Shown: piece after piece, positions 31,540-39,754 of the stretch | Layout of the letters: each line of letters starts with the position of its first letter | Position numbering within the stretch: position 1 is the first letter of the stretch | NCBI RefSeq assembly: GCF_008973465.1 | Contig: NZ_WBXN01000004.1 | Coordinates: 1,612,001-1,676,000 of the forward strand | Source of the DNA: Streptomyces sp. SS1-1 | GTDB lineage: Bacteria; Actinomycetota; Actinomycetes; Streptomycetales; Streptomycetaceae | Reading direction: 5' to 3' | Length of the DNA stretch: 64,000 nucleotides | The notes under the pieces: generated by a model | Seen by the model: the letters and a program-made list of their open reading frames with translations, nothing else | Told to the model about the DNA's origin: nothing | The model's database searches: none | Program-made: the position numbers and the translations under genes

Positions 31540-32283
31540 TCAGGGCTGGCTGAACACGCCGTTCAGCCAGCCCTTCCACGTCTCCTCGTCCGCGGCGGCG
31601 GCGGCGCCCGGCGCGAAGTCGTGCACGGACATGCCGACCACGTGTCCCCAGTGGTTGCGGCCGAAGAAGCGCAGGAGCGCGTCGTCCGTGCGCAGCCCCA
31701 GGAAGTAGGGGTTCCGGTAGTCGACGACGGCGTCGATCTCCCGCCCGCCGGGTCCGGTGACCCGCACACGGGCCCCCTCGGCCGTGTCGTCGGCGAGGCC
31801 CAGCGCGCGGCCCACGGTGACGAGGGCGTCCGGCGCCATGGCCGCCTCGGGCCCGTCGAACGTGGCGAAGGCGGTGACCGGGCGGCCCCGGAAGACCGTG
31901 AGGTACTGGCGCAGGGTGTGCAGATAGAAGTCGGTGTGGCGGCTCGCGCCGTCGTACTGGTTGTCCCAGTCGTCGACGAAGATCCCGCTGTGCACATAGC
32001 GCACCCAGGCGCGGCGGCCCTCGTCGCGCGGCTCGACGGTGTAGTCGAGCTGGTTGAGGGTCTGCTCGGAGATGCCGTCGACGTCCTCGACACGGTTGGT
32101 GTAGCGGTGCGGCGGGTCCCAGACGGTCACCTCGGAGCCGAAGGGCCCCTTGCCGCCCTCGCGGGGCTCGGGTGCCTCCATCGGCCAGAGCCAGCCGCCG
32201 GTGCCGGCGGTCACGGCCTCCCACACCTCCTCGGGCGTGGCGTCGACCTCGAACTCGCGGGTGATCTCGAATTCCTTGGGCAT
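31540..32283 (-). CDS. SRPBCC/AHSA1-type domain protein
   Basis: This 247-residue protein starts MPKEFEITREFEVDATPEEV, a classic opening of Bet v 1-like START domains, and continues with VTVWDPPHRYTNRVED and FYLHTLRQYLTVFRGRP. These proteins bind hydrophobic ligands or act as Hsp90-activator-like factors, with no ligand predictable here. It lies 16 bases downstream of the ArsR-type regulator on the same strand. Such regulator-SRPBCC pairs are common in actinobacteria, and the two are probably co-transcribed. Confidence 0.9.
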   Translation of the reverse strand: MPKEFEITREFEVDATPEEVWEAVTAGTGGWLWPMEAPEPREGGKGPFGSEVTVWDPPHRYTNRVEDVDGISEQTLNQLDYTVEPRDEGRRAWVRYVHSGIFVDDWDNQYDGASRHTDFYLHTLRQYLTVFRGRPVTAFATFDGPEAAMAPDALVTVGRALGLADDTAEGARVRVTGPGGREIDAVVDYRNPYFLGLRTDDALLRFFGRNHWGHVVGMSVHDFAPGAAAAADEETWKGWLNGVFSQP

Positions 32284-32299
32284 GGGGGGCTCCTGGGTC

Positions 32300-32932
32300 C
32301 TACGGGGTCGGTTCCGGGCCGGACACGGGCGCGGGCCCGTCGGCCCCGGTGGGCTTGAGCGTGGGATGCAGGGCCACGACGATCCGGTGGTCGCGGCCGC
32401 TCTCGGCGCCGGGCGCGTCGTACTTCCGGATCAGCGCGCTCACTCCGGCGGTCAGTTCCTCGACGAACGCCGCCCGGTCGGCCGCCGAGGCGAAGCGGAC
32501 CTCGCCGTCCAGCGCGTAGGTGGCCAGCCGCTTGCGGGCCTTGGCGGCCCCGGTGATCAGCGAGCCGACGTCCCGGACCAGCCGGGCGCCGAGCGCCAGC
32601 AGCCAGCGGGCGGAGAGCTGGTCGCGGAAGCGGTCCGGGTCGGGCTGCACGGACGCCAGCGCGAGCGGGGAGATCACGTACGACGCGGCGGTCGCACGCA
32701 TCAGCCGCTCGGTGACGTTGCCCTTGCGGCGCTCCCCGGCCAGCTCCACCAGGCCGTGCCGCTCCAGCGCCTTGAGGTGGTAGTTCACCTTCTGGCGGGG
32801 CAGGCCGACCTTCCCGGCGAGCATGGCGGCCGAGGCGGGCCCGGCCGCCAGCTCGGCGAGCAGGCCGGCCCGGACGGGGTCCAGGGACACGGCTGCCGCC
32901 TCGGGGTCCTCGATCACGGTGACGTCCAGCAT
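32300..32932 (-). CDS. ArsR-type winged-helix transcriptional regulator
   Basis: This 210-residue protein has an N-terminal HTH (LLAELAAGPASAAMLAGKVG followed by LPRQKVNYHLKALERHGLVEL). Its C-terminal helical region has RKGNVTERLMRATAASYVISP. The HTH resembles the HTH_20 subgroup of ArsR regulators, which usually lack the metal-binding cysteines, and none are seen. It precedes the SRPBCC gene and is probably autoregulated through the 11-bp inverted repeat just upstream. The effector is unknown. Confidence 0.9.
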   Translation of the reverse strand: MLDVTVIEDPEAAAVSLDPVRAGLLAELAAGPASAAMLAGKVGLPRQKVNYHLKALERHGLVELAGERRKGNVTERLMRATAASYVISPLALASVQPDPDRFRDQLSARWLLALGARLVRDVGSLITGAAKARKRLATYALDGEVRFASAADRAAFVEELTAGVSALIRKYDAPGAESGRDHRIVVALHPTLKPTGADGPAPVSGPEPTP

Positions 32933-32944
32933 GCGTCCACCGTC

Positions 32945-32988
32945 TCACCGAAAACTTTTTTTGTCCAGACGATTCGAGTTTTCGGTGA
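32945..32988. promoter_or_regulatory. 11-bp inverted repeat upstream of the ArsR-type gene
   Basis: TCACCGAAAAC at 32945-32955 recurs as GTTTTCGGTGA at 32978-32988 with 22 bases between, so the centres are 33 bp or about three helical turns apart. It begins 13 bases before the regulator start and 18 bases after the stop of the upstream minus-strand gene. It may be an ArsR operator pair, a terminator for the monooxygenase-fold gene, or both. Confidence 0.5.
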
Positions 32989-33005
32989 ACCGCCCCCCGG
33001 CGGGC

Positions 33006-33707
33006 TCAGCCGGGGATGAGCCCGAGCGCGTGGTCGTACCGGCTGACGGTGCTGCCCTTGAGCCCCGGCCAGGTCTGCACACGCCGCCACAGCTCGGTCC
33101 CCGAGCCGACCCCGTCACCGGGTGCGGCCAGCGCGTCGGCATGGGCCTGGGCGGTCTCCCACTCGGCGTAGTTGAGGACCCTGGTGCCGTCGGTGGAGAG
33201 GTGGAAGTGGGCGGAGACACCCCCGGGGTGCGGGCGCGGCTCGGCCTCCAGGGCCTCCGCGACGGCGTCCACCCAGGCCCGCTGACGGTCCGGGTCGGGA
33301 CCCTCGAACTCGATGTCGACGACCACGACACAACCGGGCACCCGCGTCTCGTCCGGCCGGACCAGACTGCGGTAGGGCCGGAACCGCCCGAGCCCGAGCC
33401 GCTCGACGCCGGGCACGGCGGTATCGATCTCGTCCACCCGCTCCTGACGATGGACCTTGACGAACGCGTCGTAGTCCCGCGGGCTCCGCCACTGCGAGTA
33501 GTGCAGCAGGGTGGAGGCGTCGTGCCCGGTGTAGACGTGGTACCCGAGCAGCCCCCCGGCGGGCCAGGGCCGCCGCTCCCAGGCCCCGGCGATCGCCTCG
33601 ACGGCCTCCTTCTGCCGCAGGGGCGTCCCCACGCGCCAGGTGCTGAAGAGCGCGGCGCCGATGTCCGGGCGGGCGAGGTCGGGGTGGGTGTCGGTGCGAC
33701 GGGTCAT
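33006..33707 (-). CDS. Antibiotic biosynthesis monooxygenase-fold protein, SoxR-regulon type
   Basis: This 233-residue protein has two ferredoxin-like ABM halves. The first is ALFSTWRVGTPLRQKEAVEA with YTGHDASTLLHYSQWRSPRDY. The second is VVVDIEFEGPDPDRQRAWVD with HLSTDGTRVLNYAEWETAQAH. The family includes small cofactor-free monooxygenases acting on quinone-like compounds. A SoxR-type box lies just upstream; the S. coelicolor SoxR regulon is known to include a monooxygenase gene, so this is probably its orthologue, induced by redox-active metabolites. The substrate is unknown. Confidence 0.88.
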   Translation of the reverse strand: MTRRTDTHPDLARPDIGAALFSTWRVGTPLRQKEAVEAIAGAWERRPWPAGGLLGYHVYTGHDASTLLHYSQWRSPRDYDAFVKVHRQERVDEIDTAVPGVERLGLGRFRPYRSLVRPDETRVPGCVVVVDIEFEGPDPDRQRAWVDAVAEALEAEPRPHPGGVSAHFHLSTDGTRVLNYAEWETAQAHADALAAPGDGVGSGTELWRRVQTWPGLKGSTVSRYDHALGLIPG

Positions 33708-33762
33708 GAGGGCCTCCGAATCGGTCGTGACGGCGGGCGGTCACCCGCAGGACCCACCTTTC

Positions 33763-33784
33763 GACCTCAAGCGAAGTTGAGGTC
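33763..33784 (-). promoter_or_regulatory. SoxR-type box
   Basis: GACCTCAA at 33763-33770 and TTGAGGTC at 33777-33784 form a perfect 8-bp inverted repeat with a six-base spacer. The core CCTCAA-N6-TTGAGG matches the 18-bp SoxR site. On the minus strand a -35-like TTGACC at 33786 and a candidate -10 at 33761 would be 19 bases apart with the palindrome in between, the geometry of MerR/SoxR activation. It lies 56 bases upstream of the gene start at 33707. Confidence 0.75.
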
Positions 33785-33895
33785 AAGGGCGCACAGTTGA
33801 CGGGACCCGCCCCCACCACACCTCAGCACTGCTTACCAATACCTCGTAGATAATTTAAGTGGAGCTACACGATCGAAGGTGCCGACACTACCTCC

Positions 33896-34801
33896 ATGAC
33901 GACTCCCGACACCTCCGCCGCCGCGCCTCCCTTCGGCCGGGCGCTGTGCGCCATGGTCACCCCGTTCACGCGGGAGGGCGGGCTCGACCTCGACGGCGCG
34001 CAGCGGCTCGCCGAGCATCTGGTGGGCGAGGGCTGCGACGGCCTCGTCCTGTCCGGCACGACCGGCGAGTCCCCCACCACCACCGACGGGGAGAAGGCGG
34101 ACCTGATCCGGGCGGTACGGCAGGCCGTGGGCGACCGGGCCTCGATCGTCGCCGGCGTCGGCACCGCCGACACCCGCCACACGGTCGAACTGGCCCTGAC
34201 CGCCGAGAAGGCGGGCGCCGACGGCCTGCTGGTGGTCGCCCCGTACTACAGCAGGCCCCCGCAGGACGCCGTGGAGGCGCACTTCCGGCAGGTCGCCGAC
34301 GCGGCGGGACTGCCGGTCGTCCTCTACGACATCCCCGGCCGGACCGGCACCCGTATCGAACCGGAGACGATGCTCCGGCTCGCCGGGCACCCGCGGATCG
34401 TGGCGGTGAAGGACTGCTCGTACGACTTCCTGGCCGCGCAGAAGGTGATGGGGCGCACGGACCTGGCCTACTACGCGGGGTGCGACGAGCACATCCTCGC
34501 CCTGCGGGCCGTGGGCGGCGCCGGCTACGTCAGTACGGTCGCCAACGTGATCCCCCGTCACCTGCGCTCGGTGCTGGACGCGTTCGAGGCGGGCGACACC
34601 CCCGTGTCCGCCCGCCTCCAGCGACGCGCCATCCCGCTCATCGAGGCGATGATGAGCGCCGGGCTGCCCGGAGCGGTGACCGCCAAGGCACTGCTCGACG
34701 CGCTCGGTCTCCCCGGCGGCCCGGTCCGCGCCCCGCTGCGGCCCGCCGGCCGGGAGGCGACCGACAGACTGCGGGCGGCGTACGAGGAGCTGACCCGGTA
34801 G
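33896..34801 (+). CDS. dapA: 4-hydroxy-tetrahydrodipicolinate synthase
   Basis: This 301-residue protein is a DapA-family aldolase. The pyruvate-binding GTTGE is at residues 54-58, catalytic Tyr144 is in VVLYDIPGRTG with the substrate-binding Arg149, and Schiff-base Lys172 is in RIVAVKDCS. The IPGRTG motif favours true DapA (condensation of pyruvate and aspartate semialdehyde in lysine/diaminopimelate synthesis) over KdgD or N-acetylneuraminate lyase. dapD lies about 4 kb downstream. It may be one of two dapA copies, as Streptomyces commonly carries paralogues. The ATG at 33896 follows an AT-rich promoter region. Confidence 0.85.
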   Translation: MTTPDTSAAAPPFGRALCAMVTPFTREGGLDLDGAQRLAEHLVGEGCDGLVLSGTTGESPTTTDGEKADLIRAVRQAVGDRASIVAGVGTADTRHTVELALTAEKAGADGLLVVAPYYSRPPQDAVEAHFRQVADAAGLPVVLYDIPGRTGTRIEPETMLRLAGHPRIVAVKDCSYDFLAAQKVMGRTDLAYYAGCDEHILALRAVGGAGYVSTVANVIPRHLRSVLDAFEAGDTPVSARLQRRAIPLIEAMMSAGLPGAVTAKALLDALGLPGGPVRAPLRPAGREATDRLRAAYEELTR

Positions 34802-34802
34802 C

Positions 34803-36038
34803 TCACCGGCGGGCGAACACCGGTTCCCAGCCCTGCTGTTGCATGTCCCTGTCGGGTTCACGGACCCCGCTGAGGGGGACGACCTTGTCGCTGCCCAGGG
34901 TGACCAGGACCAGCCGGGGCCGGTACGGCTCGTCCAGTTCGGTCACCCGCTCCCACGCGATGAGCCGCTTGTCGTCCGCCCAGGCGAGCAGATCGGCGCC
35001 GCGCACCTTGGTGATCTCCTTGCCGGTGCGGGGGTCGAGGACCGAGGAGTAGCTGCGGCCCGGGTCGCCGTCGACCTCCTTGGACAGCCCGAGGGCGGCG
35101 AGCCGTCCGTCCGGGGACAGCCGCGCGGGGACGTCGGAGCGCAGGTGCTCCTCCTCGGCCGGGGCGGCGGTCTCGGTGCCGTCGAGGGAGTAGAACCGCT
35201 GCAGTCCGTCATGGCCCCCGACGTACTGCGCGTACACGTGGTCGCCGGCCCGGGTGAACGCGAAGTCCTGGCGGGCGTTGATGGTGCGGTCGGCGGGGAC
35301 GGCGCTCCACGAGCCGGTGCCGCGCGCCACGTCGAGGACGTAGAAGCCGGTCCGGCTCGACCGGCCGTACCCGGAGTCCCACTGCCACACGGGCCCGTCG
35401 GGGCCCTGCACCTTTTCCTTAATGCGCAGGTCGGGGTCTTCCCCGTACGTCGTCGCCACGAGCCTGCGCCCGTCGTGGCTGAACGCGAGGCCGCCGACGC
35501 CATGCTGGACCGGGATCCAGCGCTCGACCCGGCCCGACGCGAGGTCGAGCAGGCCGATCCGGTGGGCGGGCAGCCCGCGCTCCAGCACGGCGGCCGTCCG
35601 CGCACCGGGGGCGACGGCGACGAACGCCCAGCGGGTGTCCTTCCTGTACGTCCCGGTCCTCGGGTCGAGCAGCCAGTAGGTGCGCTGGATGCTGCCGCGC
35701 TTCTCCGACCGGACGTGCAGCTCGGAGGTGTAGTGGGCGGCCAGGACGGTCTGGCCGGCGCCGATGACGTCGCGCGGCGGGGACTGGTCGGGATGGGCCT
35801 GGACACCGTCGGTGCGCAGGCCGACGGCGGGCCGGGCGTCGCCCTCGCCGCGGTCGAGCAGCGGCACGGCGACGGCGATCCCGACGACGGCCGCGGTGGC
35901 CGCCGCGACGGAGGCGATACGCCGGGTACGGCGGCGTCGGCGGACGGCGAGCACCCGGTCGGCGAACCCGGCGTCGGCGGGCGGCTGTTCAGCGGCCTGC
36001 TCCCGCAGGGACTGCCGCACGAGTTCCTCGACGTTCAT
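34803..36038 (-). CDS. Membrane-anchored WD40/beta-propeller-like partner of the ECF sigma factor
   Basis: This 411-residue protein has an N-terminal cytoplasmic part (MNVEELVRQSLREQAAEQPP), an arginine-rich stop, one membrane segment at about residues 41-61, and an extracytoplasmic region. The latter has repeats such as FSHDGRRLVATTYG, FTRAGDHVYAQYVG, LSPDGRLAALGLS and LAWADDKRLIAWE that suggest a beta-propeller. Its start directly follows the sigma-factor stop (TGA-ATG) with GGAGG upstream, so they are coupled. This architecture suits an anti-sigma or sensor role, but there is no zinc-binding anti-sigma motif. Confidence 0.88.
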   Translation of the reverse strand: MNVEELVRQSLREQAAEQPPADAGFADRVLAVRRRRRTRRIASVAAATAAVVGIAVAVPLLDRGEGDARPAVGLRTDGVQAHPDQSPPRDVIGAGQTVLAAHYTSELHVRSEKRGSIQRTYWLLDPRTGTYRKDTRWAFVAVAPGARTAAVLERGLPAHRIGLLDLASGRVERWIPVQHGVGGLAFSHDGRRLVATTYGEDPDLRIKEKVQGPDGPVWQWDSGYGRSSRTGFYVLDVARGTGSWSAVPADRTINARQDFAFTRAGDHVYAQYVGGHDGLQRFYSLDGTETAAPAEEEHLRSDVPARLSPDGRLAALGLSKEVDGDPGRSYSSVLDPRTGKEITKVRGADLLAWADDKRLIAWERVTELDEPYRPRLVLVTLGSDKVVPLSGVREPDRDMQQQGWEPVFARR

Positions 36039-36599
36039 TCAACGCACCTCCATCGGGGAGAAGTCGCGGGACGCCGCCGGCCGGGCGGAGCCCGCACCGG
36101 GGTCGAGGGCGGCGAGCTCGGGGGCGAGGACCCGGAGCCGGGCCAGCGAGCGGTGGGTGGTGGACCGTACGGTGCCGACCGAACAGCCGAGGACGCGGGC
36201 CACGTCGGCCTCGGGCAGGTCCTCGAAGTAGCGCAGCACGAGGACGGTGCGCTGACGCGGGGTGAGCCGGGCGAGGGCGCCCCGCATGAGCAGCCGGAGT
36301 TCGGCACCGGCCGAGGCGTCCGGGGTGCCACCGGGCTCGGGGAGCTCGGCGACGCTCACCTCCCGCCGCGGCCACTTCAGCCGCCAGCGGCTGATCTGCT
36401 GCCGGTACAGGATCTGCCGTACGTACGCCTCGGGTTCGTCGATGCGCTGCCAGCGGCCGGCGGCCTTGATCAGGGCGTTCTGCAACAGGTCCTCGGCGGC
36501 GTGCCGGTCGCCCCCGCTCAGCAGCACGGCGGTCTTGAGCAGCGCGGCCGACCTGCTCTCCACGAACCCCCGAAACCCGTCCAGGGCTTCCGCATCCAT
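36039..36599 (-). CDS. SigE-family ECF RNA polymerase sigma factor
   Basis: This 186-residue protein has a sigma region 2 (FVESRSAALLKTAVLLSGGD and AEDLLQNALIKAAGRWQRID) and a region 4 helix-turn-helix (LTPRQRTVLVLRYFEDLPEADVA and CSVGTVRSTTHRSL, quoted in part). It belongs to the SigE-like sigma group abundant in Streptomyces. It is coupled to the membrane propeller protein downstream. I list ATG 36599; a GTG two codons earlier is equally possible given GGAAGAGAAGG upstream. Target promoters are unknown. Confidence 0.9.
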   Translation of the reverse strand: MDAEALDGFRGFVESRSAALLKTAVLLSGGDRHAAEDLLQNALIKAAGRWQRIDEPEAYVRQILYRQQISRWRLKWPRREVSVAELPEPGGTPDASAGAELRLLMRGALARLTPRQRTVLVLRYFEDLPEADVARVLGCSVGTVRSTTHRSLARLRVLAPELAALDPGAGSARPAASRDFSPMEVR

Positions 36600-36728
36600 C
36601 GTCACCTTCTCTTCCCCCGGCGGGACCGGATGCCCGCGCCTCTCCTGCTGGGGGTGACGGGTACGGGGTGCTGCCGCTATGCCTCTGCCGGAAAACTGAC
36701 CGACGGACACGGAAAGGCTTGCGAGCGC

Positions 36729-37040
36729 CTACAACCAGCTTGAGCAGGTGGCCTCGTTCCAAGCGGCCCGAAGGTCACGGCAGACGACAGCGAGGGTGCC
36801 GCCCCAGCAGGCGAACTCATGGCTGCCGCCGTCCCGGTGAGGCAGGATCTCGTCGAGGGTCACGGCCCCGAGATGCACCTCCCGGCCCTCGTCGGCGAGG
36901 TCGATGACGAAGCTGGACACCCCCGCATAGCGGATCAGCAGGTCCTGGTCGTGCTTCCAGCAGTTGTGCCGGAACTCGACCTCCATCTCCTCACCACCGG
37001 CGTCCCGGACGGCATCAAGATCGACGTACCGCACCGACAT
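36729..37040 (-). CDS. Hypothetical protein
   Basis: This is a 103-residue protein, MSVRYVDLDAVRDAGGEEME with EFRHNCWKHDQDLLIRYAG and ending ATCSSWL. The pattern of short strands and the paired Cys/His residues (HNCWKH) might bind a metal or fold as a small alpha-beta domain. The frame is open to 37121, but AGGGGG before 37040 favours the shorter start. No family is recognised. Confidence 0.6.
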   Translation of the reverse strand: MSVRYVDLDAVRDAGGEEMEVEFRHNCWKHDQDLLIRYAGVSSFVIDLADEGREVHLGAVTLDEILPHRDGGSHEFACWGGTLAVVCRDLRAAWNEATCSSWL

Positions 37041-37147
37041 CCGCCCCCTGGCCTTCGGCTCCCTCCCCGGCCGACGAATCGTCGCACACGCTCCCTCGCC
37101 TGGCAGACTGACTGCTTGCATGGGGCTTCGAACGGGGGGGGACCGGA

Positions 37148-37671
37148 ATGACCAGGCGGGCGAAAGGGTGGCTGGCCGGCATCTGGCTCGTTCTGGTGGC
37201 CGCCAGCTGGTCGTTCACAGAATCGATCAACGACGGGATCGAACCCACGTCGGGCCCCCAGCCGAAACCCTCATCCTCGATCTCCGCCCCGCCCTGCCCC
37301 ATGCCGCCCGCTGACCCGGACCGCAGCCTCACCGCCTACGCGAGCACCGGGCCCGATTTCACCACCACGGCTATCGCCTGCACCACATCGGGCTGACACC
37401 CCGTAACCCTTTCGGCCGGCCCAGCCTCCTGCGGGCCACCGGCGAGGCGCGCCGCTTGGAGCTGGGAGAGCCCGAGTGCACAGGTGGCTGCTGCGGGTAT
37501 CTGTCCGTGGTCGTGCAGCGGTTCGGCGAGGTCGTGCAGTGGTCGGACTGGGAGGTCCCTTACGCTCCCGCTCCCGCGCCCCCGGAGTTCCACGTCGAGG
37601 CGAGCCGGTACGACGCCGAGGTGGCCCGCGTCGAGGTGGACCGATCGTGGCAGGTACAGCCGGAAAACTGA
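37148..37671 (+). pseudogene. Probable frameshifted gene, paralogue of the 37708 gene
   Basis: An 82-residue frame starts MTRRAKGWLAGIWLVLVAAS with a membrane or signal segment and ends at 37396. Near 37360 a second frame takes over, reading HHIGLTPRNPFGRPSLLRATG, then LGEPECTGGCCGYLSVVVQRFG and YDAEVARVEVDRSWQ up to 37671. The second part lacks a start codon and aligns with residues about 50-135 of the neighbouring intact protein (TEPTCTADCCGALYVTMRRDG, quoted in part). The simplest reading is one secreted or anchored protein broken by a frameshift around 37360-37390, either a real mutation or a sequencing error. Confidence 0.55.
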
Positions 37672-37707
37672 GTGCGCGGTCGCCCCGACTGAACCGATCA
37701 TGTGGGT

Positions 37708-38424
37708 ATGACCGAGCACCCGTCGATCAGCATCTTGACTCTGCGGCACCGGATTCCGGACGACTGGGATGCGGATCCCTGGGCCGAAGTGCGACCGCTG
37801 ATCGACGGCGTCGACGTCCTGAAGGAGGTTCACCCGGAGGGGTTCGCACACAGCTGGCGGTACTGGAGGGGGCCGGCCGAGAGCTGGCCGCTGGCGGTCG
37901 GCGAGGAGCCCCGCAGGGTCATGATCACCGAGCCGACCTGCACGGCCGACTGCTGCGGCGCCCTGTACGTCACCATGCGCCGTGACGGCGATCAGGTGAT
38001 CTGGGAGTCCTGGGAGAACACGAGCGACATCACCGCCGTGCCGCCGGACTTCCGCTTCGACAGGGCCCAGTACGAGGCGGAGCTCGTGCGGGCCGCTGCG
38101 GACCGCAGTTGGGAAGAGTCGTTGGACACCATTGCCCGGCTCCTCGAGCAGACCCTCGCGGACAGCGGCTGGTTCGAACGCTGGGACTGCGTCCTCACGG
38201 GCGTCGCGCCCCGCCGGGAGGAGCCCGGTCTCCCCGAGGAGATCACCAGCCCGCCGGGAGTGGATGTCCACTTCCACCACGTCCGAGGGCCCGGCGAACG
38301 CGTCGACATCTACCAGTACGAGCTGCTCGTCACCAGCGATCACCCCGTGAAGGAACAGGTACGACGCCTGGCCCACCACATCCTGGCGGACGATCCCCGC
38401 AAGACCGCCGACCTGCACCGTTGA
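37708..38424 (+). CDS. Uncharacterised protein, intact copy of the 37148 family
   Basis: This 238-residue acidic protein starts MTEHPSISILTLRHRIPDDW and contains EPTCTADCCGALYVTMRRDG and the aromatic run QVIWESWENTS. It is followed by a helical VRAAADRSWEESLDTIARLL and a C-terminal VYQYELLVTSDHPVKEQVRRL-like segment. The Cys-x4-CC cluster is shared with the broken neighbour. No family is recognised and there is no signal peptide. A GTG at 37702 is an alternative start. It is probably cytoplasmic. Confidence 0.7.
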   Translation: MTEHPSISILTLRHRIPDDWDADPWAEVRPLIDGVDVLKEVHPEGFAHSWRYWRGPAESWPLAVGEEPRRVMITEPTCTADCCGALYVTMRRDGDQVIWESWENTSDITAVPPDFRFDRAQYEAELVRAAADRSWEESLDTIARLLEQTLADSGWFERWDCVLTGVAPRREEPGLPEEITSPPGVDVHFHHVRGPGERVDIYQYELLVTSDHPVKEQVRRLAHHILADDPRKTADLHR

Positions 38425-38560
38425 GAGTCGATGCGCTCGGCCCTCTACCCGACCTCACGTCAAGCCCGCGAGGATCAGGCCTCCCACGCCCCGCCGTCGG
38501 CGATCGCCCGGAACTGTTCGCGAGCGCGCTCGCAGAAGTGCTGATGCGGTGCTCACCCAG

Positions 38561-38601
38561 GAGCGCCCTCCCATGCCGTCCTGGGGCACGGAAGGGCGCT
38601 C
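38561..38601 (-). terminator. Terminator downstream of dapD
   Basis: Perfect 9-bp arms GAGCGCCCT and AGGGCGCTC enclose a smaller CCGT/ACGG stem. It lies 15 bases after the dapD stop on the minus strand. Confidence 0.7.
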
Positions 38602-38615
38602 AGCAACGGCCGTGA

Positions 38616-39605
38616 TCAGTTGTGGCTGTGCAGAACCTCGTTCAGGCCGCCCCACACCGCGTTGTTCGGGCGGGCCTCCACCGTTCCCGTCACCGAGTTG
38701 CGGCGGAAGAGGATGTTGGAGGCGCCGGAGAGTTCGCGGGCCTTGACGATCTGGCCGTCGGGCATCGTCACGCGCGTGCCCGCCGTGACGTACAGGCCGG
38801 CCTCGACCACGCACTCGTCGCCCAGCGCGATGCCGACGCCCGCCTCGGCGCCGATCAGGCAGCGCTCGCCGATGGAGATGATGACGTTGCCGCCGCCGGA
38901 CAGCGTGCCCATCGTGGAGGCGCCGCCGCCGATGTCCGAGCCGTCACCCACGACGACGCCCGCGGAGATGCGGCCCTCGACCATCGACGTGCCGAGCGTG
39001 CCGGCGTTGAAGTTGACGAAGCCCTCGTGCATGACCGTCGTGCCCTCGGCGAGGTGCGCGCCCAGGCGCACCCTGTCGGCGTCGGCGATGCGCACGCCCT
39101 TGGGGGCCACGTAGTCCGTCATGCGCGGGAACTTGTCGATCGAGGTCACCTGAAGGTGCAGACCCTCGGCGCGGGCGTTCAGGCGGACCTTCTCGACGTC
39201 GTCCACGGCGACCGGGCCGAGGGACGTCCAGGCCACGTTGGCGAGGAAGCCGAACTGGCCCTCCAGGCTCAGGCCGTGCGGCTTGACCAGGCGGTGGGAG
39301 AGCAGGTGCAGACGCAGGTAGACGTCGTGCGCGTCGACGGGCTTCTCGTCGATCGAGGAGATGACCGTGCGCACCGCGACGACCTCGACCCCGCGCCGGG
39401 CGTCCGGGCCGATCGCCTTGGCGGCGCCCTCACCGAGCAGTTCCACGGCCTTCTCGGCGGACAGCCGCTCGCTGCCGGAGGGGCCGGGCTCGGCGACGAG
39501 CTCGGGCGCGGGGAACCAGGTGTCCAGAACGGTGCCGTCGGCGGCGATCGTGGCGAGGCCGGCGGCCACGGCGCCGGTGGTGCGGGGAGCAGTCGTGTCG
39601 GTCAT
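38616..39605 (-). CDS. dapD: 2,3,4,5-tetrahydropyridine-2,6-dicarboxylate N-succinyltransferase
   Basis: This 329-residue protein has the left-handed beta-helix of hexapeptide repeats in its C-terminal half ([59 protein letters not shown]). The N-terminal domain is typical of actinobacterial DapD. It transfers succinyl from succinyl-CoA in lysine/diaminopimelate synthesis and acts as a cytoplasmic trimer. Length is normal. It is monocistronic with a terminator downstream, and dapA lies nearby on the other strand. Confidence 0.95.
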   Translation of the reverse strand: MTDTTAPRTTGAVAAGLATIAADGTVLDTWFPAPELVAEPGPSGSERLSAEKAVELLGEGAAKAIGPDARRGVEVVAVRTVISSIDEKPVDAHDVYLRLHLLSHRLVKPHGLSLEGQFGFLANVAWTSLGPVAVDDVEKVRLNARAEGLHLQVTSIDKFPRMTDYVAPKGVRIADADRVRLGAHLAEGTTVMHEGFVNFNAGTLGTSMVEGRISAGVVVGDGSDIGGGASTMGTLSGGGNVIISIGERCLIGAEAGVGIALGDECVVEAGLYVTAGTRVTMPDGQIVKARELSGASNILFRRNSVTGTVEARPNNAVWGGLNEVLHSHN

Positions 39606-39754
39606 GAGGGAAACCTAACCGGCGCGGGGCCGCCCGGGCCAACCGGCCTCCCGGGCATCTCAGGGTACGGGCCGGCAGTCAGGGTACGGGCCGGCAACCC
39701 GGCAACCCTCAGCCCCGGCAAGGGCAAGCCCTGAGCCCCGGCAAGGGCAAGGCC

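Noticed and set aside
33006..33707. Part of an antibiotic biosynthetic cluster
   Set aside because: The ABM fold is widespread outside such clusters, and the neighbours and SoxR-type box point to a redox-response role.
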